DNA from: Janthinobacterium psychrotolerans | GTDB taxonomy: Bacteria; Pseudomonadota; Gammaproteobacteria; Burkholderiales; Burkholderiaceae_D | Direction of reading: 5' to 3' | DNA: 64,000 nt | Assembly (NCBI RefSeq): GCF_001677885.1 | Contig: NZ_LOCQ01000048.1 | Coordinates: forward strand, 94,171 to 158,170 | Part shown: positions 18,190 to 26,778 of the stretch, one piece after another | How the letters are laid out: every line of letters begins with the position of its first letter | How positions within the stretch are numbered: the stretch's first letter is position 1 | Notes under the pieces: generated by a model | What the model was told of the DNA's origin: nothing | The model's input: the letters and a program-made list of their open reading frames with translations, nothing else | The model's database searches: none | Made by a program: the position numbers and the translations under genes

Positions 18190-18310
18190 CTTGCATCTCC
18201 ATGTCGTGGTGTGTGTGCAGCGCGGCCATGCGGGCTTATGGCTGGCCGGCCGTGCTGGTCAGGGATGGGGTTGGCCCGTCCAATTCTGTTATCCGGTATT
18301 GCGGTTGCTG

Positions 18311-19657
18311 CTATGCCTGGCTCTCGTACAATCCCGGCAAGTTGAGGATGACCGTCAGTTCTTCAAGCGCAGCATGCACTTCCAGCGCCAGCTGCGGGTC
18401 TGCCAGGTCGGACGGCTCCAGGTGGTCGCGGTAGTGCTTTTCCACCCACGCCACCAGCCTATGGTACAGCGCTTCGGTCATCAGCACACCCTGGTGCATG
18501 GCGCGCGCCTCGGTTTCGGTCAAGGCGACGCGCAAACGCAGGCAGGCCGGCCCGCCGCCATTGCGCATGCTCTGGCGCAGATCGAAATGAATCAGCTCGT
18601 CGATCGGCGCGTCGCTGGCCACCAGGTTTGCCAGGTAGCGCGAGACGGCCTTGTTTTCCTGGCACTCCTGGGGTATCACCAGCGCCATCTTGCCATCTTC
18701 TTTTGTCAACAGCTGGCTGTTGAACAGATAGCTGGTCACGGCGTCCGCAATCGGCACCTGGCCGGTGTCGACGCGCAGCGCGACCAGATCCGCACCGGCG
18801 TGCGCCACCGCGCGGCGCAGCTGCGACAGGCTGGCCTCTTCATCGGCAAACGCCTGCTCGTGATGGAACAGCACATTGCCATTGCCGACCGCGATCACAT
18901 CGTTGTGGAACACGCCCTGGTCGATCACCTCGGGGTTCTGCTGCACGTAGACGCAGCGTTTGGCATCCAGTCCATGCAGGCGCGCCACCGCCTGCGACGC
19001 TTCCAGGGTCTGGCGCGCCGGATAGCGTTTAGGGCTTGGTGCCGATGGGTCGAACTCCACCCGGCCGTAGACGAACAATTCGACCGACGGCGCGCCGTGC
19101 GCGGCGCCCAGGCGCGTATGGTTGGCGGCGCCCTCGTCGCCAAACGCCGGCGTCGAGGGCAGCGCGTCATGCACGGCAAAGTGTTGTTCATCGCCGAAGA
19201 TGGCGCGCAGGCTGCGCGCCGACTGCGCGTGCTCGAAGGCGCGGTGCAGCTTGTTGTTCAGGTTGGCGGCCGTGAAGTGCACGCGCCCGTCCCGCGTGTC
19301 GGCCGACGGGCTGACGGTGGCGGCGTTGGCGGTCCACATCGGCGAGGCGGAATAGGCGCAGGCCAGGATCACCGGCGATTCTTTATACGCGCGCGCCAGC
19401 ACATCGGCGTCGCTGCCCGTAAAACCGATGGCGCGCAGCAGGCGGAAATTCGGCCGGTCCTGCGGCGGCAGCAGGGCCTGCGCAAAACCGCGCGCGGCCA
19501 GCGCGCGCATCTTGGCCAGGCCCTGCAAGGCGGCCTGCCTCGGATTCGACGCGCTCTTTACGTTGCTGAACGAAGCGACGTTGCCGAACGAGAGCCCGGC
19601 GTAGTTGTGCGAGGGGCCCACCAGGCCGTCAAAATTGTATTCGCGCGTGCCTTGCAT
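18311..19657 (-). CDS. astB: N-succinylarginine dihydrolase
   Basis: A 448-residue enzyme converting N2-succinylarginine to N2-succinylornithine, CO2 and two ammonia, step 2 of the AST pathway. The start [22 protein letters not shown] is the family signature. The fold is that of amidinotransferase-like pentein enzymes; the C-terminal [14 protein letters not shown] segment carries the catalytic Cys. The ATG at 19657 has AAGGAG 5 nt upstream, better than an in-frame GTG two codons earlier. The gap to astD is 9 bp. Confidence 0.95.
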   Translation of the reverse strand: MQGTREYNFDGLVGPSHNYAGLSFGNVASFSNVKSASNPRQAALQGLAKMRALAARGFAQALLPPQDRPNFRLLRAIGFTGSDADVLARAYKESPVILACAYSASPMWTANAATVSPSADTRDGRVHFTAANLNNKLHRAFEHAQSARSLRAIFGDEQHFAVHDALPSTPAFGDEGAANHTRLGAAHGAPSVELFVYGRVEFDPSAPSPKRYPARQTLEASQAVARLHGLDAKRCVYVQQNPEVIDQGVFHNDVIAVGNGNVLFHHEQAFADEEASLSQLRRAVAHAGADLVALRVDTGQVPIADAVTSYLFNSQLLTKEDGKMALVIPQECQENKAVSRYLANLVASDAPIDELIHFDLRQSMRNGGGPACLRLRVALTETEARAMHQGVLMTEALYHRLVAWVEKHYRDHLEPSDLADPQLALEVHAALEELTVILNLPGLYESQA

Positions 19658-19666
19658 GGTCACTCC

Positions 19667-21157
19667 TTAGAAATGCAAACCGGGCGACAGCTTGGCCGGC
19701 AGGGACAAGGCCGCGTTCTCGATCGAGGCGACCGGATAGGCGCAGTAATCGGCCGCGTAATAGGCGCTCGGGCGATGGTTGCCGGACTTGCCGACGCCGC
19801 CGAACGGCGCCGTGCTGGCCGCGCCCGTGGTCGGGCGGTTCCAGTTGATGATGCCGGCGCGCGCGCGGGTCTGGAAGCGCTGCCACAGCGCCGCGTCGTC
19901 CGACAGCAGGGCCGCCGCGAGACCAAACTCGGTGGCGTTGGCGACCTTCAGGGCCGCGTCAAAGTCGGCCACGCGGATCACCTGCAGCAGCGGGCCGAAC
20001 CACTCTTCGTCCGGGATGCCTTTCGCATCGGTGACGTCGACGATGCCGGCCGTGACCAAGCCCGCTTCCGGGTTGAGCTGGCGCATCTGCAGCAGGGTGG
20101 TGCCGCCCCTGGCGACCATGTCCATCTGCGCCTGCACCAGGCGTTTTGCCACGGCGGCGGAGACGACGGGCCCCATGAACGGCTCGGGCTGGGCGTTCGA
20201 AGCGCCCAGGCCCAGCTTGCCCGCCACCTCCACCAGGCGCGCAATGAAAGCGGCACCAAAGGCGTTGTCCTGCACCACCAGGCGGCGCGCGCAGGTGCAG
20301 CGCTGGCCGGCCGAGACAAAGGCGGAGAAGATCGCGTGATGCACGGCCGCGTCGACGTCCTGGATGTCCCACACCACCAGCGCGTTGTTGCCGCCCATTT
20401 CCAGCGCCAGCATCTTGCCCGGCTGGCCGCCGAACTGGCGGTGCAAACTCACGCCGGTCTGGCAGGACCCCGTAAACAGCACCCCGTCGAGCAAGGCGTT
20501 CGCGCCCAGCGCCACGCCGGTATCGCGCGCGCCGTTGACCAGGTTGATCACGCCATCGGGCAGGCCGGCCTGCTGCCACAGCTGCACGGTTTTAACCGCC
20601 GTGCGCGGCGCATACTCGCTGGGCTTGAAGACGATGGTGTTACCGGCGATCAGGGCCGGCACGATATGGCCATTGGGCAGGTGGCCAGGAAAATTGTAGG
20701 GACCGAACACGCCGAACACGCCGTGCGGGCGGTGGCGCAGCACGGCCTCGCCGTCGGCGATGGTGCTGTGCGTGACGCCGGTGCGCGCATTGTAGGACTG
20801 CACCGAGATGTCGATCTTGTTGGCCATGGTGGCCACTTCCGTACGCGACTCCCACAACGGTTTGCCCACTTCTTCCGAGATCAGCCGCGCCAGTTCTTCG
20901 GCATTGGTTTTCAGCAGGTCGCGAAAGCGCACGCAGGTGGCGATGCGCTCCGCCAGTGGCGTGTCGGCCCAGCTGTCAAACGCGGTGCGGGCGGCCAGGC
21001 AGGCCTGCTCCACATCGCCGGCCGTGGCGGCCAGGCTGGCCCAGGTCTGGCGGCCGCTGGACGGGTCGATGGTCACCAGTTCGGCGCCGCTGCCGGCCAG
21101 CCAGGCGCCGTTGATAAAGTTGGACAAGGCGGATGCTGCATTGAATTGTTCAGACAT
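19667..21157 (-). CDS. astD: Succinylglutamate semialdehyde dehydrogenase
   Basis: A 496-residue aldehyde dehydrogenase oxidising N-succinylglutamate semialdehyde to N-succinylglutamate with NAD, step 4. Motifs: FGPYNFPGHLPNGHI (151-165), cofactor FKPSE (177-181), catalytic Glu253 in LEMGGNN and catalytic Cys287 in AGQRCTCARR. The ATG at 21157 overlaps the aruG stop by 8 bp. GAGGA lies about 9-13 nt upstream inside aruG, so the two genes are translationally coupled. Confidence 0.95.
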   Translation of the reverse strand: MSEQFNAASALSNFINGAWLAGSGAELVTIDPSSGRQTWASLAATAGDVEQACLAARTAFDSWADTPLAERIATCVRFRDLLKTNAEELARLISEEVGKPLWESRTEVATMANKIDISVQSYNARTGVTHSTIADGEAVLRHRPHGVFGVFGPYNFPGHLPNGHIVPALIAGNTIVFKPSEYAPRTAVKTVQLWQQAGLPDGVINLVNGARDTGVALGANALLDGVLFTGSCQTGVSLHRQFGGQPGKMLALEMGGNNALVVWDIQDVDAAVHHAIFSAFVSAGQRCTCARRLVVQDNAFGAAFIARLVEVAGKLGLGASNAQPEPFMGPVVSAAVAKRLVQAQMDMVARGGTTLLQMRQLNPEAGLVTAGIVDVTDAKGIPDEEWFGPLLQVIRVADFDAALKVANATEFGLAAALLSDDAALWQRFQTRARAGIINWNRPTTGAASTAPFGGVGKSGNHRPSAYYAADYCAYPVASIENAALSLPAKLSPGLHF

Positions 21158-22202
21158 GGGTATGCTTCCTCGGGTTGAGTGACAGCGTGCGCACGGTGTC
21201 GCCGTGCCGGCAGCGCAGCAGATGCAATTCATCGTCGTGCAAAGCCAGCTTGCCGCCTTGCGGCATGGCGTCGGTGACGATCATGCGGAAATCCTTCAGG
21301 TCGGTGTTCGACACCAGATACGGTTCGGCATCGGCCGCCAGCGCGCAGGCTTCCAGGCCGCCTGGCGCATCGAGCACGGCCGGCAGGCTGTCACGCATGG
21401 CGCGCAGTTCGGACACGCGCGCCTGCAGCACCGGGCCGGCGTCGAAAATGTCGACATAGCCTTCGAAGTGCAGGCCTTCCTGTTCCAGCAAACGGCGCGC
21501 GGGCGCCGTGCTCAGGTGGACCTTGCCGATCACCTCCTGCGCCTCGTCGGGCAGGTAGGCCACGTACATGGGCTGACGCGGCATCAGCTCGGCGATGAAG
21601 GACTTTTTGCCAAGGCTGGTGAGGTCGTCGACATGGTGAAAATCCATCTTGAAGAAGTGGCGGCCCAGGCCTTCGTAGAACGGCGAACTGCCGTCCTGGG
21701 CCTGGTAGCCGCGCATCTCGGCGATCAGTTTTTCGGTGAACAGGTGCGGGAACTGGGCGATGAACAGGAAACGGCTTTTCGACAGCAGCTTGCCGTTGGT
21801 GCCGCTGCGGTAATCGGGGTGCAAGAACAGCGAACACAGTTCGGTGCTGCCGGTCAGGTCGTTCGACAGGTACAGCGTTTCCATGCGCGTAAATACATCG
21901 AGCTCGCGGCTGGAATGGACCAGGGTGCCGATGCGGTAATTGTAAAACGGCTCTTCCAGGCCGACCGCGCCCTTGATGGCGCACACGCCGGCCAGGCGGC
22001 CCGAGTCGGTATCCTCCATGACGAACATGTAGTCGCGCTTTTCGGGTGGGATGGTTTCGGCGAACGAGGCGCAGGCAATCGCCAGCCGGTCGCCCAGCAT
22101 GGTCATGTCGGGTTTGAGGGTGGTCATGCCGGTGCCGACCTGGCTGGCCAGGCCGTACAGGGCGTCGAGATCGGAAGCGTTGATGGCGCGAACTACTAGC
22201 AT
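21150..22202 (-). CDS. aruG: Arginine/ornithine N-succinyltransferase, beta (AruG-type) subunit
   Basis: A 350-residue member of the AstA family of GNAT-like acyltransferases. It transfers succinyl from succinyl-CoA to arginine, step 1 of the AST pathway. Features include the LASQVGTGMTTLKPDM start region, the central GTNGKLLSKSRFLFIAQFPHLF, the active-site segment FYEGLGRHFFKMDFHHVDDLTSLGKKSFIAELMP (no more than a pattern match) and FEGYVDIFDAGP. With aruF next door the enzyme should be a heteromer, as in Pseudomonas, unlike the single AstA of E. coli. The ATG at 22202 has AAGGGAG about 8 nt upstream. Confidence 0.93.
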   Translation of the reverse strand: MLVVRAINASDLDALYGLASQVGTGMTTLKPDMTMLGDRLAIACASFAETIPPEKRDYMFVMEDTDSGRLAGVCAIKGAVGLEEPFYNYRIGTLVHSSRELDVFTRMETLYLSNDLTGSTELCSLFLHPDYRSGTNGKLLSKSRFLFIAQFPHLFTEKLIAEMRGYQAQDGSSPFYEGLGRHFFKMDFHHVDDLTSLGKKSFIAELMPRQPMYVAYLPDEAQEVIGKVHLSTAPARRLLEQEGLHFEGYVDIFDAGPVLQARVSELRAMRDSLPAVLDAPGGLEACALAADAEPYLVSNTDLKDFRMIVTDAMPQGGKLALHDDELHLLRCRHGDTVRTLSLNPRKHTHV

Positions 22203-22215
22203 GCGGTGGTCTCCC

Positions 22216-23247
22216 TTAGATGCGGACGCAAATGACGCTGTCGCCGGCGGACACCGCCAGCGTGTCGAGCAGCTCGGCGGGCAGGCCCACCGTGTCTTGC
22301 GCTTCAAGCGCATCGCAGACAAACGTCACGGCGCGGAAATTGCGCTCGGCGCCGGAGGCGATTGCATAATTGACTTTCAGGCCGGTGCGGCTGGGCGTCA
22401 TGCCTGCCGTCACCTTGCGGGTCAGCGAACCCGTAAACGAGCGCAGCGAATTCTTGTGCGCCTGCAGGATCGGTCCGCCGTCGAAAATATCGATGTAGTC
22501 ATCGGCTTCGAAGCCCTCTTCCGTCAGCAGGTTGAAGGCCAGTTCGCCGCTCGGATGGATCTGGCCCATGGCCGCCTGCGCGTCGCCGGGCAGCAGCGGC
22601 ACGTAGACCGGATAGTGCGGCATCAGTTCGACGATCAGGGTGCGGTTGCGCGCGCCGCCGATGACTTTTTCGGCATCGAGAAAATCCATCTGGAAGAACT
22701 TGCGGCCCAGCGCATCCCAGAACGGCGACTGGCCGTCGCCATCGGTAATGCCGGCCAGCGGCACGAAAAAGCGGTCGCCGAAACGGTGCGGCGCCAGGAC
22801 CGCGAACAGCAGCCGCGCGCGCGACAGCAGCGCCGCTTCCAGGCCCGCCTGCTCCATGTTGCGCACATAGAAACCGGACAATTGCGAGTACGCCGTCAGC
22901 TCCGAACACAAGGTCAGCGCATGCACGCTGTGGCTGATGTTCAGGTCGCGCGAGACCTGCTGGATGACGTCGTTGCGAAAGGAAAAATAGGTGCCATTCG
23001 AGCCGGCCGAGGCGAAGATGGCGGCCGTGCCGAGGATGCTTTTGTCCGCCAGCGATTCGAGCACGAACAGATACGATTCTTCGCTGGGGATGTCGACATG
23101 GGCGGCAAACGAGGCGATGGAGCGCTCGACGGAAGCGGCGATTTTCTCGCGCGTCTTCGGCAGGGTATGGACACCCGGCATGGTGATCGCGGCCAGCGCT
23201 TCAAGGGCTGCGATATCCGCAATTTCTACCGGACGGACAACATACAT
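22216..23247 (-). CDS. aruF: Arginine/ornithine N-succinyltransferase, alpha (AruF-type) subunit
   Basis: A 343-residue paralogue of the following gene, beginning VVRPVEIADIAALEALA. It shares the layout of AruG: a GNAT-like N-terminal half, FWDALGRKFFQMDF in the middle, LIVELMPHYPVYVPLLP, and FEADDYIDIFDGGP before the C-terminus. It forms step 1 of arginine succinylation together with AruG. TAAGGAG lies 5 nt before the ATG. It is separated from astC by 85 bp that hold a strong hairpin. Confidence 0.93.
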   Translation of the reverse strand: MYVVRPVEIADIAALEALAAITMPGVHTLPKTREKIAASVERSIASFAAHVDIPSEESYLFVLESLADKSILGTAAIFASAGSNGTYFSFRNDVIQQVSRDLNISHSVHALTLCSELTAYSQLSGFYVRNMEQAGLEAALLSRARLLFAVLAPHRFGDRFFVPLAGITDGDGQSPFWDALGRKFFQMDFLDAEKVIGGARNRTLIVELMPHYPVYVPLLPGDAQAAMGQIHPSGELAFNLLTEEGFEADDYIDIFDGGPILQAHKNSLRSFTGSLTRKVTAGMTPSRTGLKVNYAIASGAERNFRAVTFVCDALEAQDTVGLPAELLDTLAVSAGDSVICVRI

Positions 23248-23278
23248 GGAGACTCCTTACTCACAGGGTAAAACCAGG

Positions 23279-23306
23279 CCGGCCCGCGGCAAAGGCGGCG
23301 GGCCGG
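23279..23306 (-). promoter_or_regulatory. Intercistronic hairpin between astC and aruF
   Basis: A 9-bp perfect GC stem CCGGCCCGC/GCGGGCCGG with a 10-nt loop in the 85-bp gap. No T-run follows, so it is more likely an mRNA-stabilising or partial stop structure than a full terminator. Confidence 0.5.
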
Positions 23307-23332
23307 TGATGTGATGCGGGGGGTGTTACACC

Positions 23333-24574
23333 TTATGCCTTGAGCAGGCCGTCGATGCCAACGCGCAGCAAACGGCCCGCTTCGGCAATCTGCGCGTCCG
23401 ACACGATCAGCGCCGGCGCCAGGCGCACCACGTCCATGCCGGCGATCAGGACCATCAGGCCCTGCGCTTCGGCCGCCTTCTGGATGTCTTTCGCGCGGCC
23501 TTTCCAGGCATCGCTGACGACCAGGCCCAGCAGCAAGCCGCTGCCGCGCACCGCCGAGAACACTTGCGGGTAGTCGTTGATCAGGCTTTCCAGCATGGCG
23601 ATGGTGTTGACGCTGGCTTCTTTTACACGCGCCAGGAAGGCCGGCGTATTGATCGTTTCCAGCACTTTCAACGCGACCGTGGTGGCCAGCGGGTTGCCGC
23701 CGTAGGTGGTGCCGTGGCTGCCGACATTCAGGGTTTGCGCCAGTGTTTCGGTGGTCAGCATGGCGCCGATCGGATAGCCATTGCCCAGCGCCTTGGCGGC
23801 GGTCAGGATGTCCGGTGTCACGCCATAGCCCATGTAGGCGAACAGGGCGCCGGTACGGCCCATGCCGCACTGCACTTCGTCAAAGATCAGCAGGGCGCCG
23901 GTCTTGTCGCACAGCGCGCGCAGTTCTTTCAGGAATTCAGGGTTGCCCGGCACCACGCCGCCTTCGCCTTGCACCGGCTCGACGATCACCGCGCACACAT
24001 CGTCGCCGATGGCGGCGCGCGCCGCTTCGATATCGTTGTAGGCGATATGGTCGATCGATGGCGGCAGCGGTTCGAAGCCTTCCGTGTACTTCGACTGGCC
24101 GCCAACCGACACCGTAAACAGGGTGCGGCCATGGAAGGAGCTGAAGCAGGAAATGATGCGCGACTTGTGTGCGCCGAATTTCGTGTGCGCGTATTTGCGC
24201 GCCAGTTTCAGCGCCGCTTCATTGGCTTCCGCACCCGAGTTGCAGAAAAACGCGCGGTCGGCAAAGGTCGCTTCGGTCAGCGCTTGCGCCAGGCGCAGCA
24301 CCGGCTCGTTGGTGTAGCCATTGCCCAGGTGCCACAGGGTATTGATCTGTTTGGTCAAGACATCGACCAGCGCCGGATGGCAGTGGCCCAGGCTGTTGAC
24401 GGCGATGCCGGAGGTGAAATCGAGGTAATGCTTGCCGGACTGGTCCCACAGGTCGAGGCCGGCGCCGCGCACGGGCACCATGGCGGCGGGAGCGTAGGTG
24501 GGAACGAGAACCTGATCATAGGTTTCGCGGGTGACTGGACGAGCCGTTACGGTCGAATCAAGCTTGGCATTCAT
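23333..24574 (-). CDS. astC: Succinylornithine/acetylornithine transaminase
   Basis: A 413-residue class III PLP aminotransferase, first gene of the arginine operon; it removes the delta-amino group of succinylornithine (step 3) and such enzymes often also act in arginine synthesis. Visible motifs: [68 protein letters not shown] and the PLP-lysine segment [19 protein letters not shown] chose the ATG at 24574 (MNAKLD) because GGGGAA lies 4-9 nt upstream; two ATGs 12-15 bp earlier are possible. The gene name could also be aruC or argD. Confidence 0.92.
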   Translation of the reverse strand: MNAKLDSTVTARPVTRETYDQVLVPTYAPAAMVPVRGAGLDLWDQSGKHYLDFTSGIAVNSLGHCHPALVDVLTKQINTLWHLGNGYTNEPVLRLAQALTEATFADRAFFCNSGAEANEAALKLARKYAHTKFGAHKSRIISCFSSFHGRTLFTVSVGGQSKYTEGFEPLPPSIDHIAYNDIEAARAAIGDDVCAVIVEPVQGEGGVVPGNPEFLKELRALCDKTGALLIFDEVQCGMGRTGALFAYMGYGVTPDILTAAKALGNGYPIGAMLTTETLAQTLNVGSHGTTYGGNPLATTVALKVLETINTPAFLARVKEASVNTIAMLESLINDYPQVFSAVRGSGLLLGLVVSDAWKGRAKDIQKAAEAQGLMVLIAGMDVVRLAPALIVSDAQIAEAGRLLRVGIDGLLKA

Positions 24575-24605
24575 GGCATTCCCCATCAATATGTTAGGTA
24601 CTCCC

Positions 24606-24622
24606 GCAGCTACGACAGCTGC
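24606..24622 (-). promoter_or_regulatory. Hairpin in the ast operon leader
   Basis: GCAGCT-N5-AGCTGC, a perfect 6-bp stem within the predicted 5' untranslated leader. It might shield or present the ribosome site of astC, or simply stabilise the mRNA. Confidence 0.35.
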
Positions 24623-24633
24623 GCGTGTACTGC

Positions 24634-24662
24634 ATTATAAAAAGCGGGATGCTAAAACTCTT
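24634..24662 (-). promoter_or_regulatory. Promoter of the ast operon
   Basis: A perfect minus-strand TATAAT at 24639-24634 with no recognisable -35 hexamer at 17 bp (AAGAGT). A strong -10 with a poor -35 is typical of an activator-dependent promoter. The predicted start is near 24627, giving a leader of about 52 nt. Confidence 0.6.
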
Positions 24663-24698
24663 TTGAATCTGCGACAAGGTTTTTCACAATTCATCACA
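24656..24698 (-). promoter_or_regulatory. Candidate ArgR operator: two direct half-sites
   Basis: Reading the minus strand, TGTGAT-N8-AA (from 24698) and TGTCGC-N8-AA (from 24676) repeat in the same direction 22 bp apart, two helical turns. As I remember it, the half-site of the Pseudomonas AraC-type ArgR is TGTCGC, about 8 nt, AA. The downstream half-site overlaps the -35 region of the promoter, as expected for an activator that contacts RNA polymerase. The adjacent gene encodes a matching regulator. Confidence 0.6.
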
Positions 24699-24715
24699 GG
24701 AAAGCCTTGCTGCGT

Positions 24716-25660
24716 CTAGCTTGGCGGCATCAATTTGCGCTGGCGCTCTTCGCGCGGCGTATTGCCGAACAGGGTGCCAAACGCCGTGGAAAAGTGCGAA
24801 CCCGACGAAAAACCGCACATCAGCCCCACTTGCACGATGGAGTAATGTGTATCGAGCAATAGTTGCCGCGAGCGCTGCAGCCGCAGCTCCAGGTAGTAGC
24901 GCGACGGCAGGCTGCCCAGGTATTGCTTGAACAGCCGTTCGAGCTGGCGCCGCGACAGGCCGACCAGGCTGGCGATGTCGTCGGTCGACAGCGGCTCCTC
25001 GATATTGGCCTCCATCAGGGTCACCGCTTCCGACAACTTCGGCTGCAGCACGCCGAAACGCGCCTGCAGGGCGACGCGCTGGCGCTCTTCCTTGCCGCGC
25101 ACCTTGTCCACACACAGCGCTTCCTTGACCAGGGCCTGGGCGTCGGCGCCGAAAATGGTGTCGATCAGGGTCAGCGAGAAATCGATGCTGGCCGCGCCGC
25201 CGCAACAAGTGAGATGGGGGCCGTCGATATCGAACAGGTGCGGCGTCAGGATGGCGCGCTCGGCCTTGGCTTCCGCATCGGCATACAGGGCCCATGGCAG
25301 GGCGATGCGCACGCCATCCATCACGCCCGCGTCGGCCAGCCACAGTACGGCCGCGCCGACGCCACCCCAGAATGGCGCAGAACGGCAGCGCTCGATCACG
25401 GCACGGCACAGCTCGCCTGACAGCGGCGCCTGGGTTTCATCGGCCACCAGCAGCGCCACATGCCAGTGGCCGCCCTCCGCGGCCACCTGCTGCGGCGTGC
25501 GGATGTCGAGCTGGAACGCTTGCGGACCGAGCGCGCGCGCGCACAGGCGCAGCGGCTGCACCAGGCCGGCCCAGGTGATCGACTCGGCGTCGCCGGCGTT
25601 AATCAGCAGCAGGCGCAGCGGTTTATCGAGGCCGATACGGGAGAGAGTGGCAAAGGACAT
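24716..25660 (-). CDS. argR: AraC-family regulator with GATase1-like domain, probable ArgR
   Basis: A 314-residue regulator. Residues about 15-205 form a class I glutamine amidotransferase-like domain, as in the GlxA/ArgR group, with LRLLLINAGDAESITWAGL at the start and CCGGAASIDFSLTLID near its end. The last 100 residues are the AraC double helix-turn-helix (STDDIASLVGLSRRQLERLFKQYLG; IVQVGLMCGFSSGSHFSTAFGTLFGNTPREERQ). Size and layout match Pseudomonas ArgR, which binds arginine and activates the aru genes. It lies directly upstream of the ast operon in the same orientation. The gene symbol rests on this context and on the operator, not on a database match. Confidence 0.75.
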   Translation of the reverse strand: MSFATLSRIGLDKPLRLLLINAGDAESITWAGLVQPLRLCARALGPQAFQLDIRTPQQVAAEGGHWHVALLVADETQAPLSGELCRAVIERCRSAPFWGGVGAAVLWLADAGVMDGVRIALPWALYADAEAKAERAILTPHLFDIDGPHLTCCGGAASIDFSLTLIDTIFGADAQALVKEALCVDKVRGKEERQRVALQARFGVLQPKLSEAVTLMEANIEEPLSTDDIASLVGLSRRQLERLFKQYLGSLPSRYYLELRLQRSRQLLLDTHYSIVQVGLMCGFSSGSHFSTAFGTLFGNTPREERQRKLMPPS

Positions 25661-25775
25661 CGGCAGGCGCAGTCGGCTCTAAGCTGGAGTGCGCACATGA
25701 TACCGGAGTTTGGGGGCGCGGAGTCCGCCATGGCGCCACGCGTTTGGCGCACCGGAAAAAAGCGGGCCACAAGGA

Positions 25776-25781
25776 TATAAT
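25776..25781 (+). promoter_or_regulatory. Perfect -10 box 8 nt before the marR start codon
   Basis: TATAAT ends 8 nt before the ATG at 25790. The usual start site would fall on or next to the ATG, so the transcript may be leaderless. No clear -35 box and no ribosome site are visible. Confidence 0.5.
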
Positions 25782-25789
25782 CACGGCCT

Positions 25790-26224
25790 ATGGGTGAACG
25801 ATATTTAAAAAGTATCCGGCTGCTGGCTGAGTGCATGCAAGGCTTCGAACGGTTTTCGAGCGACTTTGTGCGCCAGTACGGCCTGACGCATGCGCAGTTC
25901 GACATTATCGCCACGCTGGGCAATACCTGCGGCATGCCTTACAAGGAACTGGGCCAGAAAACCCTGATCACCAAGGGCACGCTGACGGGGGTGATCGAAC
26001 GGCTGGAGCAAAAGGGACTGGTCCGGCGCGAACGCTGCCCACACGACAAGCGCTCCTACTCGGTGCGCCTGAGCGTTGAAGGCGAGCAAGTGTTTCATGA
26101 CGTGTTTCCCAAGCTTACCAGGCAAGGGCAACAGTTATTTGAAGGCTATACCGAAGACGATTTCGTCCGGCTGGAAAACAGCCTGGCGGGACTGAAACAG
26201 GCCATTGCAAACGGCCACAGCTGA
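25790..26224 (+). CDS. MarR-family transcriptional regulator
   Basis: A 144-residue winged-helix repressor. The DNA-binding part is LTHAQFDIIATLGNTCGMPYKELGQKTLITKGTLTGVIERLEQKGLVRRERCPHDKRSYSVRLS in conceptual order (helices 2-4 and the wing with the DKRS/RSY turn); the flanking helices form the dimer. Members respond to small phenolics, oxidants or drugs; the ligand here is unknown. There is no ribosome site and the -10 box sits 8 nt before the ATG. A small unknown gene follows 43 bp later, possibly its cotranscribed partner. Confidence 0.88.
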   Translation: MGERYLKSIRLLAECMQGFERFSSDFVRQYGLTHAQFDIIATLGNTCGMPYKELGQKTLITKGTLTGVIERLEQKGLVRRERCPHDKRSYSVRLSVEGEQVFHDVFPKLTRQGQQLFEGYTEDDFVRLENSLAGLKQAIANGHS

Positions 26225-26267
26225 AAACTCATCAAGCAAGCATCCAAAAATATCAAAGGAAATCAAG

Positions 26268-26552
26268 TTGAAAACCTCCCTGCTCGACGGCAAAAAACCT
26301 GCCCATTTCGATAAACACATCATCGGCAATCTGCTGCTCAACGCCAGCACGCCGGAACTGGTGCGCCAGGAAAAACTGATCATCGGCATCCGCAACGAAG
26401 ACGGCGAAATCTACCGCCTGATCGGCGCCACCAAGCACAACAGCTTCATGAACGCGGTCGAGGAACTGTTCGACCTGGGTCTGACGGATGAACTGGAAGA
26501 CAGCGATGAACTGGTCGAAGGCTGTGACGCGATTTTCAGCGAAGTGTTGTAA
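26268..26552 (+). CDS. Small protein of unknown function (94 residues)
   Basis: I do not recognise this family. The start is taken as TTG at 26268 because AAAGGA lies 6-11 nt upstream; the frame is open further back but without a ribosome site. The product is acidic at its C-terminus (a run of Asp/Glu from DLGLTDELEDSDELVEG) with a central EKLIIGIRNEDGEIYRLIGATKH stretch. It has no signal peptide or membrane segment. It follows marR by 43 bp on the same strand, and a composite REP element begins 13 bp after its stop. Confidence 0.6.
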   Translation: MKTSLLDGKKPAHFDKHIIGNLLLNASTPELVRQEKLIIGIRNEDGEIYRLIGATKHNSFMNAVEELFDLGLTDELEDSDELVEGCDAIFSEVL

Positions 26553-26564
26553 GTTTTATACATC

Positions 26565-26712
26565 GTAGGTCGGATTAGCGCGCAAGCGCGTAATCCGACA
26601 CCACCACGGTCGCAGCCAACAATGCTGTCGGGTCACAGCCAACAATGCTGTCGGGTCACCGCCAACAATGTTGTCGGATTACGCGCGGCTTCGCCGCGCT
26701 AATCCGACCTAC
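26565..26712. repeat. Composite REP element A (inverted ends, 3 tandem 23-mers)
   Basis: The 148-bp element begins with GTAGGTCGGATTAGCG and ends with the complementary CTAATCCGACCTAC, so its ends are inverted REP hairpins. Between them a 23-bp unit (CAGCCAACAATGCTGTCGG core) repeats three times at 26610-26632, 26633-26655 and 26656-26678. It shares ends and core with the element at 63697-63820 and ends with those flanking the transposase at 39.2-39.8 kb. Confidence 0.85.
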
Positions 26713-26765
26713 GCCTGTTTACAAAAAAATCAATTTGAAAAAGTTCCGCAGAGAAATATTGCGAG

Positions 26766-26771
26766 TATAAT
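26766..26771 (+). promoter_or_regulatory. Perfect -10 box 7 nt before the HDOD start codon
   Basis: TATAAT at 26766-26771 with the ATG at 26779, no ribosome site and no good -35. It again predicts a leaderless transcript, as for the marR gene 1 kb upstream. Confidence 0.5.
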
Positions 26772-26778
26772 TTTTTCG

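Noticed and set aside
18190..18310. Separate promoter or ArgR site in front of gdhB
   Set aside because: No TGTCGC-like half-site and no clear -10/-35 pair could be seen in the 121-bp gap.
15040..18345. Open frame of about 1100 codons on the plus strand
   Set aside because: It lies antisense to gdhB. High GC third positions leave long stop-free frames opposite real genes; its translation is rich in His, Gln and Arg with no domain.
26610..26678. Three 23-bp repeats considered as a CRISPR array
   Set aside because: Units are adjacent with no unique spacers, lie inside inverted REP ends and have no cas genes nearby.
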